Source: CAIKMD01 sp963702925
GTDB lineage: Bacteria; Pseudomonadota; Alphaproteobacteria; ATCC43930; CGMCC-115725
DNA length: 64,000 bases
NCBI GenBank assembly: GCA_963702925.1
Contig: OY969771.1
Span: 1,178,001 to 1,242,000 of the forward strand
Reading direction: 5' to 3'
Shown here piece by piece: positions 23,814 through 31,864 of this stretch. Below the pieces are notes generated by a model. The model searched no databases. It was not told where the DNA came from and saw nothing but the letters and a program-made list of their open reading frames with translations. A program made the translations under genes and the position numbers. How positions within the stretch are numbered: the first letter of the stretch is position 1; each line of letters begins with the position of its first letter.

Positions 23814-24557
23814 ATGCCCAACGCTTCGCCGATGATCGTGCTGTTCACCGATTTCGGGCTCCACGGTCCTTACACCGGCCAAGTGAAGGCGGTGATGCGG
23901 CGCGTGGCGCCGGCGGCCGAGATCATCGATCTTTTTGCCGACGCCCCGACCGGCAACCCCAAAGCTGCCGCCTATCTGCTCGCGACCTACGCGGCGTGGT
24001 TCCCGGCGGAAACCATCTTTCTGTGCGTGGTCGATCCTGGAGTTGGCGGGCGGCGCGCACCGCTTCTCGTCGATGCCGAGGGCTGCCGCTATGTCGGCCC
24101 GGATAACGGCCTGTTCGAGCAGGTGCTGCGCCGTGCCCGCGCGCCGCGCGTCTGGGAGATCGCTTGGCGGCCATCCAGCCTGTCGGCGAGCTTTCACGGC
24201 CGCGACTTGTTCGCGCCCGTCGCCGCACGCCTTGCCAATGGCGACGCGCTCGAAGCCACGCCGCGAGCGCCCGAGCGCCGCCCCGACTGGCCCGACGATC
24301 TGGCCGAGATCGTCTATATCGATCATTACGGCAATGCGCTGACCGGGTTGCGCGCCCGCGCGATCCCGCCGACCGCCGTGCTGGCTGTGGCGCCGGACCG
24401 AGTCATCGCCCATGCCGATACCTTCTCGGCGGTGCCGCCCGGCGCGCCCTTCTGGTACGCGAATTCGAACGGGCTCGTCGAGATCGCGGTCAATCTCGGC
24501 CGTGCCGATCACGCTTTGGGCCTTGCCATCGGCAGCGCCGTGGCGATTTCGGTCTGA
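23814..24557 (+). CDS. SAM hydroxide adenosyltransferase / fluorinase family (DUF62)
   Basis: 247 residues from ATG at 23814 (MPNASPMIVLFTDFGLHGPY); ATG at 23832 is equally possible. Family motifs: FTDFGL, the middle VVDPGVGGRRAPLLVDAEGC then YVGPDNGLFEQVLRRA, and the C-terminal IVYIDHYGNALTGL and PPGAPFWYANSNGLVEIAVN. Characterised members hydrolyse S-adenosylmethionine to adenosine and methionine. Fluorinase and chlorinase are related, but nothing here suggests halogenation. It starts 100 nt after the exporter; rnhB starts 4 nt after its stop. Confidence 0.9.
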   Translation: MPNASPMIVLFTDFGLHGPYTGQVKAVMRRVAPAAEIIDLFADAPTGNPKAAAYLLATYAAWFPAETIFLCVVDPGVGGRRAPLLVDAEGCRYVGPDNGLFEQVLRRARAPRVWEIAWRPSSLSASFHGRDLFAPVAARLANGDALEATPRAPERRPDWPDDLAEIVYIDHYGNALTGLRARAIPPTAVLAVAPDRVIAHADTFSAVPPGAPFWYANSNGLVEIAVNLGRADHALGLAIGSAVAISV

Positions 24558-24560
24558 GCG

Positions 24561-25211
24561 ATGCCCGATTTCGCCTTCGAAAGCGCGGCATCGGGTATCG
24601 TTTGCGGCATCGATGAAGTGGGGCGCGGGCCGCTCGCCGGCCCGGTCGTGGCGGCGGCGGTAATTCTCGACCGCGATCGAATGCCGGAAAAGCTGCGGCG
24701 CGAGCTCGACGATTCGAAGAAGCTCTCCGCCGCTGCACGCGCCGACCAAGCCGCGTTGATCGTCGGCTGCGCGCGGATCGGCATCGGCGCCGCAAGCGTC
24801 GCCGAGATCGATCGCGTCAATATTCTGCAAGCGACCTTCATCGCCATGCGCCGGGCGCTTGCCCGACTTGGAACCGCGCCGGATCTCGCTTTGGTCGACG
24901 GCAACCGCGCACCCGATCTGCCTTGCGCGGTGCGGACCATCATCGGCGGCGACGGCCTGTCCTTGTCGATCGCGGCCGCGTCAGTGATCGCCAAGGTCAC
25001 CCGCGACCGGCTGATGCACGCCTTGGCGCCGCGCTACCAAGCCTATGGCTGGGAAACCAATGTCGGCTACGGCACCGAGGCCCATCGCCGCGCCCTTCTG
25101 GCCTTTGGCCCGACTCGCCATCACCGTATGAGTTTCGCGCCCTGCCAGCTAAGTCTCGGATTCGACTCGAATTTTTCCAAACAAGTGCCTGGGACTCCTC
25201 AAACTTATTGA
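24561..25211 (+). CDS. rnhB: Ribonuclease HII
   Basis: 216 residues. The active-site opening GIVCGIDEVGRGPLAGPVVA contains Asp18-Glu19, the middle LALVDGNRAPDL the third acidic residue, and VSDRQ-equivalent ASVIAKVTRDRLMHAL the fourth. It removes single ribonucleotides and RNA from DNA hybrids. Its 3' end lies within the GANTC-rich segment upstream of ccrM, the conserved rnhB-ccrM order of alphaproteobacteria. Confidence 0.95.
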   Translation: MPDFAFESAASGIVCGIDEVGRGPLAGPVVAAAVILDRDRMPEKLRRELDDSKKLSAAARADQAALIVGCARIGIGAASVAEIDRVNILQATFIAMRRALARLGTAPDLALVDGNRAPDLPCAVRTIIGGDGLSLSIAAASVIAKVTRDRLMHALAPRYQAYGWETNVGYGTEAHRRALLAFGPTRHHRMSFAPCQLSLGFDSNFSKQVPGTPQTY

Positions 25212-25222
25212 CGCCGCGACTC
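25112..25222. promoter_or_regulatory. Cluster of five GANTC (CcrM) sites upstream of ccrM
   Basis: GACTC at 25112, GATTC at 25159, GACTC at 25164, 25193 and 25218: five CcrM recognition sites in 111 bases, where about 0.4 would be expected by chance for a four-base-specific site. They run from the end of rnhB to 37 bases before the ccrM start. In Caulobacter, methylation-state control of the ccrM promoter through GANTC sites is established; here autoregulation is inferred. Confidence 0.6.
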
Positions 25223-25258
25223 GCGGGGAGCAAGGTCACGGTTTCCGTGGGGGAGACC

Positions 25259-26338
25259 ATGGGGGACCAAATCGAGCGCTCGGGCTCGGTGATCGAAGGC
25301 AATTGCATCGAGGTAATGGCGCGGTTGCCGGCCGCGTCCGTCGATCTCGTTTTCGCCGACCCGCCCTATAACCTGCAGCTGGCAGGCGAGCTGCATCGGC
25401 CGGACAACAGCCGGGTCGACGGGGTCGAGGAAGACTGGGACAAATTCGCCGATTTCACGACTTATGATCGCTTCACGCGCGATTGGCTTAGCGCAGCCCG
25501 CCACGCCCTGCAGCCCGAGGGTTCGCTGTGGGTGATCGGCTCCTACCACAACATCTATCGCGTCGGCACGATTCTGCAGGATCTCGGCTTCTGGATCCTC
25601 AATGACGTGATCTGGCGCAAAAGCAATCCGATGCCGAATTTCCGCGGCCGGCGCTTTACCAATGCGCACGAGACCTTGCTGTGGTGCGCCTATTCGCGCG
25701 AGGCGAGCTACACCTTCAATTATCAGGCGATGAAGGCGTTCAACGACGGCATCCAGATGCGCAGCGACTGGCTGCTGCCGCTGTGCGGCGGCAGCGAACG
25801 GTTGAAGCGCGACGGGCGCAAAGCCCATCCGACGCAGAAACCGGAAGGGCTGCTGCATCGCGTGCTGCTCGCCGCCTCGAAGCCGGGTGACCTGGTGCTC
25901 GATCCGTTTTTCGGCACCGGCACGACGGGCGCGGTGGCGCAGCGTTTGGGACGGCGCTGGATCGGCATCGAGCGCGATCCGACCTATGCGAAGCTCGCCC
26001 GCGAGCGCATCAAGGACGTGGTGCCGCTCTCGCCCGACGATCTCGAAACCACGCCCGAAAAGAACGGCGCGCCGCGAATCCCGTTCGGCAGCTTGATCGA
26101 GCGCGGCTTGCTTCAGCCCGGCGAGATCCTCGTCGATGCGCGTCGCCGCTGGAGCGCGAAGGTGCGGCCTGACGGTTCCGTGATCTCGGCCGAAGCCCGC
26201 GGCTCAATTCATCAGGTCGCGGCGGAAGTGCAAGGCGCGCCCGCCTGCAATGGCTGGGAATTCTGGTTCGTCGAGCGCAACGGCCAGTTGCTGCCGATCG
26301 AGTCCTTCAGGCAGCGCATCCGCGCCGAGATGAATTAA
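25259..26338 (+). CDS. ccrM: Cell-cycle adenine DNA methyltransferase CcrM (GANTC-specific)
   Basis: 359 residues. Beta-class N6-adenine methyltransferase: catalytic motif DPPYN (34-38), SAM-binding LVLDPFFGTGTTGAVAQRLG (212-231), and between them VIGSYHNIYRVGTILQDLG and KAHPTQKPEGLLHR. A C-terminal RAMA-type extension (about 275-359, FGSLIERGLLQPGEILVD; ISAEARGSIHQVAAEV) is typical of CcrM and involved in DNA recognition. It methylates the A in GANTC late in the cell cycle. ATG at 25259 follows GGGGGAG. The end shares TTAA with the convergent substrate-binding gene. Confidence 0.96.
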   Translation: MGDQIERSGSVIEGNCIEVMARLPAASVDLVFADPPYNLQLAGELHRPDNSRVDGVEEDWDKFADFTTYDRFTRDWLSAARHALQPEGSLWVIGSYHNIYRVGTILQDLGFWILNDVIWRKSNPMPNFRGRRFTNAHETLLWCAYSREASYTFNYQAMKAFNDGIQMRSDWLLPLCGGSERLKRDGRKAHPTQKPEGLLHRVLLAASKPGDLVLDPFFGTGTTGAVAQRLGRRWIGIERDPTYAKLARERIKDVVPLSPDDLETTPEKNGAPRIPFGSLIERGLLQPGEILVDARRRWSAKVRPDGSVISAEARGSIHQVAAEVQGAPACNGWEFWFVERNGQLLPIESFRQRIRAEMN

Positions 26339-27321
26339 GGCTTCGGCTTCCAGCCCTCGGCCTTCAACTCGGCCGCCGCCTTTTCGGCAAAGCTGAAATC
26401 GAACACCGCAGCGGCGGAAGGCGTCTTGTCTTTCGCAACGCCGAGCATGTCGGCGCGCAGCGCGGTATCGAATTCCTGATCCTTCGCCGGCATCGTGCCA
26501 GTCGTCGTGATCGAGGCGATGATATTGTCGTATTCGATGCCGGCCAATTCGGCGTTGGTCATACCGTGACGGAGCAGGATGTCGATCGTGTCGGCGCGCG
26601 ACGCCTTGACGTGGCGCACGCCTTTCAGAATCGCGCGCACCATGCGCCGCACGAGATCGGGATTGGACGCGATCAAGGCGTCCGACGTCGCGAGCGCGTT
26701 ATAAGCCATGTTGAGCTCGCGGCGCAGATCGATCAGCAGATGGAGATTGCCGAGCCGGCCCGCGCTGCGGAGATCCTCGACCTCGCTCGCGTTGAGCAGC
26801 GCCGCCGGATAGGCGCCAGAGGCAACCGCCGCCGAACGTGCGAGACCGGGCCCAAGCGGCGCGAAGGAGACGTAATCGGCCGGCAGATCGTGCTTTGCCA
26901 GGTAGTAGCGAATGGCGATCTCGGTTGTGTCGCCGCGGCTGATGATGCCGATCGCCTTGCCTTTGAGATCGGCCATGTTCGTGATAGCAGGTTGGGCCCA
27001 GACCTGCATCGCCGGGTGCGCGTCGACCACGAACAGCACTTTGAGCTTCGCGCCTTTCAAGATTGCGCTGATCGCCACGGCGCCCGAGCCGGTGAAGTCG
27101 AGGTCGCCGGCGATCAGCGCCGGCACCGCCACGCCGCCGCCCGCCTGCTCGAGTTGCGGCTCGATCCCCTCCTCGGCGAAATAGCCCTTGTCGATCGCCA
27201 TGAAAACATCGGCATATTCGACCGAGGTCAGCACATAGCTGAGCTTCACCTTGTCAGCCGCGACAGCAGGACCGGCGAGCACAAGCGCCGCGGCCAAGGC
27301 GGCGACGGCAAAAAATTTCAT
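26335..27321 (-). CDS. ABC-type substrate-binding protein, NMT1/SsuA-like (paralogue 1 of 3)
   Basis: 328 residues with signal peptide (MKFFAVAALAAALVLAGPAV, cleaved near AVAA-D). Periplasmic-binding fold with KLSYVLTSVEYADVFMAIDK, the EEGIEPQLEQAGGGVAV segment and the hallmark GIISRGDTTEIAIRYYLAKH. This family binds nitrate, sulfonates, pyrimidine precursors or similar small ligands; the ligand here is unknown. It is the last of three tandem paralogues. No permease or ATPase gene is adjacent. Confidence 0.88.
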   Translation of the reverse strand: MKFFAVAALAAALVLAGPAVAADKVKLSYVLTSVEYADVFMAIDKGYFAEEGIEPQLEQAGGGVAVPALIAGDLDFTGSGAVAISAILKGAKLKVLFVVDAHPAMQVWAQPAITNMADLKGKAIGIISRGDTTEIAIRYYLAKHDLPADYVSFAPLGPGLARSAAVASGAYPAALLNASEVEDLRSAGRLGNLHLLIDLRRELNMAYNALATSDALIASNPDLVRRMVRAILKGVRHVKASRADTIDILLRHGMTNAELAGIEYDNIIASITTTGTMPAKDQEFDTALRADMLGVAKDKTPSAAAVFDFSFAEKAAAELKAEGWKPKP

Positions 27322-27337
27322 CGCGCGCCTTTCCGGC

Positions 27338-28339
27338 TCACAGATGCGGCTTCCAATTCTGCGCCTTCAGATCGGCCGCCGCCCTCTCGACGAAACGCGC
27401 ATCAAAGACCTGGGTGGTTGGCGGAATTTTGTCCTCGGCCAGGCCAAGCATGTGAGCGCGCAGCTTCAGCTCGAAGACTTGGTCTTCTGATTTGACGACC
27501 CCGGTCGGCGAGATCGACGGCGCGAAGATGTCGTAGCCCGCCCCCGCGCCTTCGCTGGTCGCACCGTGATGAACAAGCGCAGCAACCGTGTCTGAACGCG
27601 ACGCCTTGACCACGACAAGACCCTTCAGCATCGCGCGCATGGTGCGGCGGACGAGATCGGGCTGGGACTGGATAAGCGCATCCGAAGTCGCATAGCCGCC
27701 GAAGGTCATATGTACTTCTTTATGCAGGTCGATGAAGAGATGCAGCTTGCCGATCTTGCCGGCATTCTGGAGATCCCTGACTTCGCCGGCATCGATGAGC
27801 ACCGCCGGATAGCTGCCCGAGGTCAGCGCCGCCACCCGCGCCGTGCCGGTGCCGAGCGGCGCATAGGCGAGGAAATCATCCGGCAGATCGCGCTTTGCGA
27901 GGATATAGCGCATCGCGATTTCGGTCGTGTCGCCGCGACTGATGATGCCGATCTGTTTGCCGCGCAAATCCTCGAGCGTCTTGATCTCGGGCTGCGCCCA
28001 GACCTGGAAGGCCGAATGGTCCTCGCCGACAAACAACACTTTCAAGCGCGCACCTTTCAGGATCGCGCTAATTGCTGCCGAAGGCGAGCCACTGAATTGC
28101 AGATCGCCCGAGATCAGCGCCGGCGTCGCCACGCCGCCGCCGGCCTGCACTGTCTCGACCTCGATGCCTTCGTCGTCGAAGTAACCTTTGTCGATGCCGA
28201 CGAGCAACGAGGCGTATTCGATCGTCGGCACGACATAGGAGATCTTCACATGATCGGCGGCGCATGCCGGTCCGACCGCGCCGGCGAAATAAGCGAGGAC
28301 AAGCGCGCCACAAAGGGCCATCCACGAGTGTCGCAGCAT
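27338..28339 (-). CDS. ABC-type substrate-binding protein, NMT1/SsuA-like (paralogue 2 of 3)
   Basis: 333 residues from ATG at 28339 (a GTG one codon earlier is open). Signal peptide ends near PACAA-D. It shares DVKISYVV-type strand (HVKISYVVPTIEYASLLVGI), DEGIEVETVQAGGGVATP and GIISRGDTTEIAMRYILAKR with its neighbours. It starts as TGATG on the stop of paralogue 3 and lies 16 nt before paralogue 1, so the three are co-transcribed. Confidence 0.88.
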   Translation of the reverse strand: MLRHSWMALCGALVLAYFAGAVGPACAADHVKISYVVPTIEYASLLVGIDKGYFDDEGIEVETVQAGGGVATPALISGDLQFSGSPSAAISAILKGARLKVLFVGEDHSAFQVWAQPEIKTLEDLRGKQIGIISRGDTTEIAMRYILAKRDLPDDFLAYAPLGTGTARVAALTSGSYPAVLIDAGEVRDLQNAGKIGKLHLFIDLHKEVHMTFGGYATSDALIQSQPDLVRRTMRAMLKGLVVVKASRSDTVAALVHHGATSEGAGAGYDIFAPSISPTGVVKSEDQVFELKLRAHMLGLAEDKIPPTTQVFDARFVERAAADLKAQNWKPHL

Positions 28340-29352
28340 CACGGCTTCGCCTCTCTTTTCTCGCTATTCAATTCCGCGGCGGCCTTTTGCGCAAAGCTGA
28401 AGTCGAAGACGGCGGAAGGCGGCGCGATCTTGTCCTTCGGAATACCGAGCATTTCGCCGCGCACCTGCAATTCCAATTGCTCGTCTTCCGGCGCCATGGT
28501 TCCGGTGAGGCTGAGATCGTCCACCGCGCCGTCGTAATCGGCCTCGGCGGATTTGCGATCGGCGACGCCGTGGCGCATCACCGAAGCGATGGTCGCTTCG
28601 CGATTGGCCTTGGTGAAAGTCATGGCCTTGATGATCGCGCGCAAGACCCGCCGCACCAGATCGGGATTGGAAGCGATCAGCGCATCCGACGTCGCGAGCC
28701 CGCTGAACGTCATGTGGACGTCCTGGTGAAGATCAATCAAGAGATGAAGCTGGCCGAGCCGGCCATTGGCGCGCAGTTGCTGGATCTCGACCTTGTCGAT
28801 CAGCGAGGCGGCATAGCTTCCCGAGGTGATCGAGGCGGTACGCGCCGGGCCGGTGCCGAGCGGCGCATAGGCAAGGTAATCTTCGGGCAGATCGTGACGC
28901 GCGAGGTAATAGCGCATCGCGATCTCGGTGGTGTCGCCGCGGCTGATGATGCCGACCGCTTGGCCTTTCAGATCCTCAATCGTCTTGATGTCGTTGCGCG
29001 ACCAGAGCTGATAAGCGGCGTGGTCCGAGGTGATGTAGAGCACTTTCAGCTTCGCGCCTTTGAGGATCGCGCTGATCGCGGCAGCGGGCGAGCCGCTGAA
29101 CTGGACGTCGCCGGCGATAAGCGCCGGGTTCGCTACCCCGCCGCCGGCCTGAACCAGCTCGACCTCGATGCCCTCTTCGGCGAAATAGCCTTGATCGAGG
29201 CCGAGCAACAGATCGCCATAAGTCGCGGTCGGCACGACATAGGAAATCTTCACCTTGTCGGCCGCCTGCGCGCGCGACGGGGCGATCAGCGCGATCATAA
29301 GAACGGCGAATGCGAATCGAGACACGAGCCGAAACGGCACAGTGTGCGGCAA
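28339..29352 (-). CDS. ABC-type substrate-binding protein, NMT1/SsuA-like (paralogue 3 of 3)
   Basis: 337 residues if translation begins at TTG 29352. That start is chosen because GGAGGAA lies 4 nt upstream (29357-29363 on the plus strand) and it yields a clean signal peptide (FRLVSRFAFAVLMIALIAPS, cleaved near AQA-A). ATG or other starts further upstream to 29499 would run into mutY sequence. Body: KVKISYVVPTATYGDLLLGL, EEGIEVELVQAGGGVANPAL, GIISRGDTTEIAMRYYLARH. First gene of the trio, 56 nt after mutY. Confidence 0.87.
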   Translation of the reverse strand: MPHTVPFRLVSRFAFAVLMIALIAPSRAQAADKVKISYVVPTATYGDLLLGLDQGYFAEEGIEVELVQAGGGVANPALIAGDVQFSGSPAAAISAILKGAKLKVLYITSDHAAYQLWSRNDIKTIEDLKGQAVGIISRGDTTEIAMRYYLARHDLPEDYLAYAPLGTGPARTASITSGSYAASLIDKVEIQQLRANGRLGQLHLLIDLHQDVHMTFSGLATSDALIASNPDLVRRVLRAIIKAMTFTKANREATIASVMRHGVADRKSAEADYDGAVDDLSLTGTMAPEDEQLELQVRGEMLGIPKDKIAPPSAVFDFSFAQKAAAELNSEKREAKP

Positions 29353-29408
29353 GGCCTTCCTCCCTTTGCCGCGATGGTGCCCGAACTCGCGCGGCAGGGC
29401 AATCGCCG

Positions 29409-30533
29409 CTAGCGCGGCAAGCCACCCAAGGCAAAAGCGGCGACTTTCTTCATCACCGTGGGCAAGGCTTGCGTGCCAAGCGCGTCGGGCGTGACCCAAA
29501 TGCCTTCGTCGGGATTTGACCGCGTCGCGCCGGTCAGCACCTGCAACTCGAGGTCGAAATGCGTGAAGCTATGGCGCACCACGCCGGAGAGAAGTTTCCA
29601 CCGCGCCTTCACTGGTGCAAAGCATGCGGCTTCCTCGGCGTGCCAGCTCTTGCTGCGCCATTCGGTCGAGGGCACTTCCATCATGCCGCCCAACAAGCCT
29701 TGAGCCGGACGCTGACGCAGGAGCACCGCGCCGTCCGCCCGCACCGCCCAGAACATGACGCCACGGCGCAACGGCTTGGCTTTCTTCGCGCGCCGCGCCG
29801 GCAAGGCTTCAGCGGTATCTTTGGCGCGTGCGCGGCAATCGTCGCGCCACGGACACAGCACGCATTTGGGTTTCTTCGGCGTGCAAATGGTCGCGCCCAA
29901 ATCCATCGCCGCTTGCGCGAAGTCGCCGGGCCGCGCCCCCGGCGTCAAGGTCGCCGCAAGCCGACGCAGCTCGGGTTTAGCCTCGGGCAAAGGCGTGCGC
30001 ACGAGAAATGCCCGCGCGATCACCCGCTCAATATTGCCGTCGACCGGCGTGGCGACCTGGTTGAAGGCGATCGCGGCAATTGCGGCAGACGTATAGGCGC
30101 CGATGCCCGGCAGAAGGCGCAGCGCCGCTTCGCTCAGCGGAAACTGCCCGCCATGTTGTGTGCTGACTGCGCGCGCGCAGGCATGAAGATTGCGCGCCCG
30201 CGCGTAATAGCCCAGCCCCTGCCAGGCATGAAGCACCTCGTCGAGCGAGGCTTTGGCGAGCGCTTCGACCGTCGGCCAGCGTTCGACGAAGCGCGCAAAA
30301 TACGGCCCGACCGTGGCAACCGTGGTCTGCTGCAGCATGATCTCGCTGAGCCAGACGCGATAAGGATCGGGAATCTCGCCCGGCAAGGCGCGCCACGGCA
30401 GACGGCGCCGATGGCGGTCATACCAAGCCAGCAGGCGCGCGGCGCGATCGTCAGCCGTGGCGCGTTTGATGCGCGGAACGGCAGCCGGTTTCGCTTTGGC
30501 CTGTTTCGCTTCGGTGTAACGCAAAAGTGACAT
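29409..30533 (-). CDS. mutY: Adenine DNA glycosylase MutY
   Basis: 374 residues. Catalytic Glu64 is in SEIMLQQTTVATV, the helix-hairpin-helix is LLPGIGAYTSAAIAAIAF, Asp165 is in VDGNIERV, and the 4Fe-4S motif is C217-x6-C224-x2-C227-x5-C233. The C-terminal NUDIX-like domain (about 250-374) recognises 8-oxoG opposite A. It excises adenine from A:8-oxoG mispairs. It is divergent from the DUF721 gene with 64 bases between starts (30534-30597). Confidence 0.97.
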   Translation of the reverse strand: MSLLRYTEAKQAKAKPAAVPRIKRATADDRAARLLAWYDRHRRRLPWRALPGEIPDPYRVWLSEIMLQQTTVATVGPYFARFVERWPTVEALAKASLDEVLHAWQGLGYYARARNLHACARAVSTQHGGQFPLSEAALRLLPGIGAYTSAAIAAIAFNQVATPVDGNIERVIARAFLVRTPLPEAKPELRRLAATLTPGARPGDFAQAAMDLGATICTPKKPKCVLCPWRDDCRARAKDTAEALPARRAKKAKPLRRGVMFWAVRADGAVLLRQRPAQGLLGGMMEVPSTEWRSKSWHAEEAACFAPVKARWKLLSGVVRHSFTHFDLELQVLTGATRSNPDEGIWVTPDALGTQALPTVMKKVAAFALGGLPR

Positions 30534-30597
30534 TCGACGGATGGCGCGGACAACGCTAGCATCGCATGGTCGCGTGGGTCAGACCAGGAGGATGGCG

Positions 30598-31074
30598 GTG
30601 AACGAGAGGCGGGGAAGCTTGCGCGCCATCGCCGCCGAGGTTCCGCGAGTCGCGGGAGCGGCGCTGGGCAAGCATGGCTTCGGCGAGGCGCAACTCGTCA
30701 TGCAATGGCCGACCGTCGTCGGGCCGGAACTGGCAGAAAAACTCACGCCCGACCGGCTGACTTTCGCGCGCGGCGAACGCCGCCAGGGCACGTTGCGGGT
30801 ACGCGTCGTATCCGGCTTCGCGCTCGAAGCGCAGCATCTCGAGCCGGTCATCATCGAGCGCATCAACGGGTTCTTCGGCTATGGCGCGGTCGCGCGTATC
30901 CTTCTGATCCAAGTCCCGCCGAAGCCGGCCGCTCGGCAGGCGGCACGGCCGCGCGCCTTGAACAGCGGCGAGCAACGTGCCCTTGAGACCCAGCTTGAAG
31001 CCGTCGCCGATCCCGATTTACGCCAAGCCTTGGGCCGGCTCGGCGCCGCAGTGATCGGCTCGCGACAGGGTTAG
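30598..31074 (+). CDS. DUF721 protein (DciA-like)
   Basis: 158 residues from GTG at 30598, chosen because AGGAGG lies 6 nt upstream; an ATG at 30592 is too close to it. The domain shows FGEAQLVMQWPTVVGPELAE, the KH-like strand pattern LRVRVVSGFALEAQHLEPVI and a C-terminal EQRALETQLEAVADPDLRQA. DUF721 includes DciA, the helicase-loading partner of DnaB in bacteria lacking DnaC. Here it sits between mutY and dsbA/smc as is usual in alphaproteobacteria, so a DciA role is plausible but not shown. Confidence 0.85.
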   Translation: MNERRGSLRAIAAEVPRVAGAALGKHGFGEAQLVMQWPTVVGPELAEKLTPDRLTFARGERRQGTLRVRVVSGFALEAQHLEPVIIERINGFFGYGAVARILLIQVPPKPAARQAARPRALNSGEQRALETQLEAVADPDLRQALGRLGAAVIGSRQG

Positions 31075-31138
31075 CGCCTGACTTGCATCGGCCCAAAACT
31101 CGCCCTAGCATCAACATCTAGTAGGTTGGAGAGACGAA

Positions 31139-31858
31139 ATGCGTAAGATTTGGTTGGCGCTTGCTGCTTTGGCGCTGGTCGCGGTCGGCTTTACCGTCAC
31201 GCCCGCGCGCGCCGACGCGCCGCAGCTGGCGCCCGATGACCGCGTCCTCGGCAAAGCCGACGCGCCCGTGACCATCTTCGAGTATTTCTCGTTTACCTGC
31301 CCGCATTGCGCCGAATTCGCCGAACGCACGTTTCCGAAGGTGAAGGCGGAATGGATCGATACCGGCAAGGCCAAGCTGGTCTATCGCGACTATCCGCTCG
31401 ACAAGAATGCGCTGAAGGCCGCGATGGTCGCGCGTTGCGCCCCGCCCGAGCGTTATTCCGCTTTCTATGAAACCCTGTTCCAGCAACAGGCGGTTTGGGG
31501 CGTGATGGACGATCCGGCGCCGGGATTGCGGCGTATCGCCTTGCTAGGAGGGATCACTGGCGACCAATTCGACAAATGCATCAATGATGATGCGTTGTCG
31601 AAACAGATCGTCGGCCAGGAATTCGAGGCGCAAAAGAGTTTCGGCGTCGAATCGACGCCAACCTTCTTCATCAACGGCAAGAAATTCGTCGGGGCCCAGC
31701 CCTATTCGCCGGCGGACGGCCAGTCGAAGGAATGGTATTTCGCGACCGTCCTCGGCGACGCTTATGCCGCGGCGACCAAGAGCGGTGCCGCCACGCCCTC
31801 CGGCACATCAGTGCAAAGCGCCGCGATCCTCAATCTTGCCACGACCGACCGCGAGTAA
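31139..31858 (+). CDS. DsbA-like thiol:disulfide oxidoreductase
   Basis: 239 residues with signal peptide (cleaved near ARA-D). Thioredoxin fold with active site Cys54-Pro-His-Cys57 (FEYFSFTCPHCAEFAERTF), cis-Pro loop FGVESTPTFFINGKKFVGAQ. Periplasmic oxidative folding or redox role. RBS TTGGAGAG precedes the start. The C-terminal tail after residue ~215 is low in family similarity. smc starts 6 nt after the stop. Confidence 0.93.
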   Translation: MRKIWLALAALALVAVGFTVTPARADAPQLAPDDRVLGKADAPVTIFEYFSFTCPHCAEFAERTFPKVKAEWIDTGKAKLVYRDYPLDKNALKAAMVARCAPPERYSAFYETLFQQQAVWGVMDDPAPGLRRIALLGGITGDQFDKCINDDALSKQIVGQEFEAQKSFGVESTPTFFINGKKFVGAQPYSPADGQSKEWYFATVLGDAYAAATKSGAATPSGTSVQSAAILNLATTDRE

Positions 31859-31864
31859 GACGCT

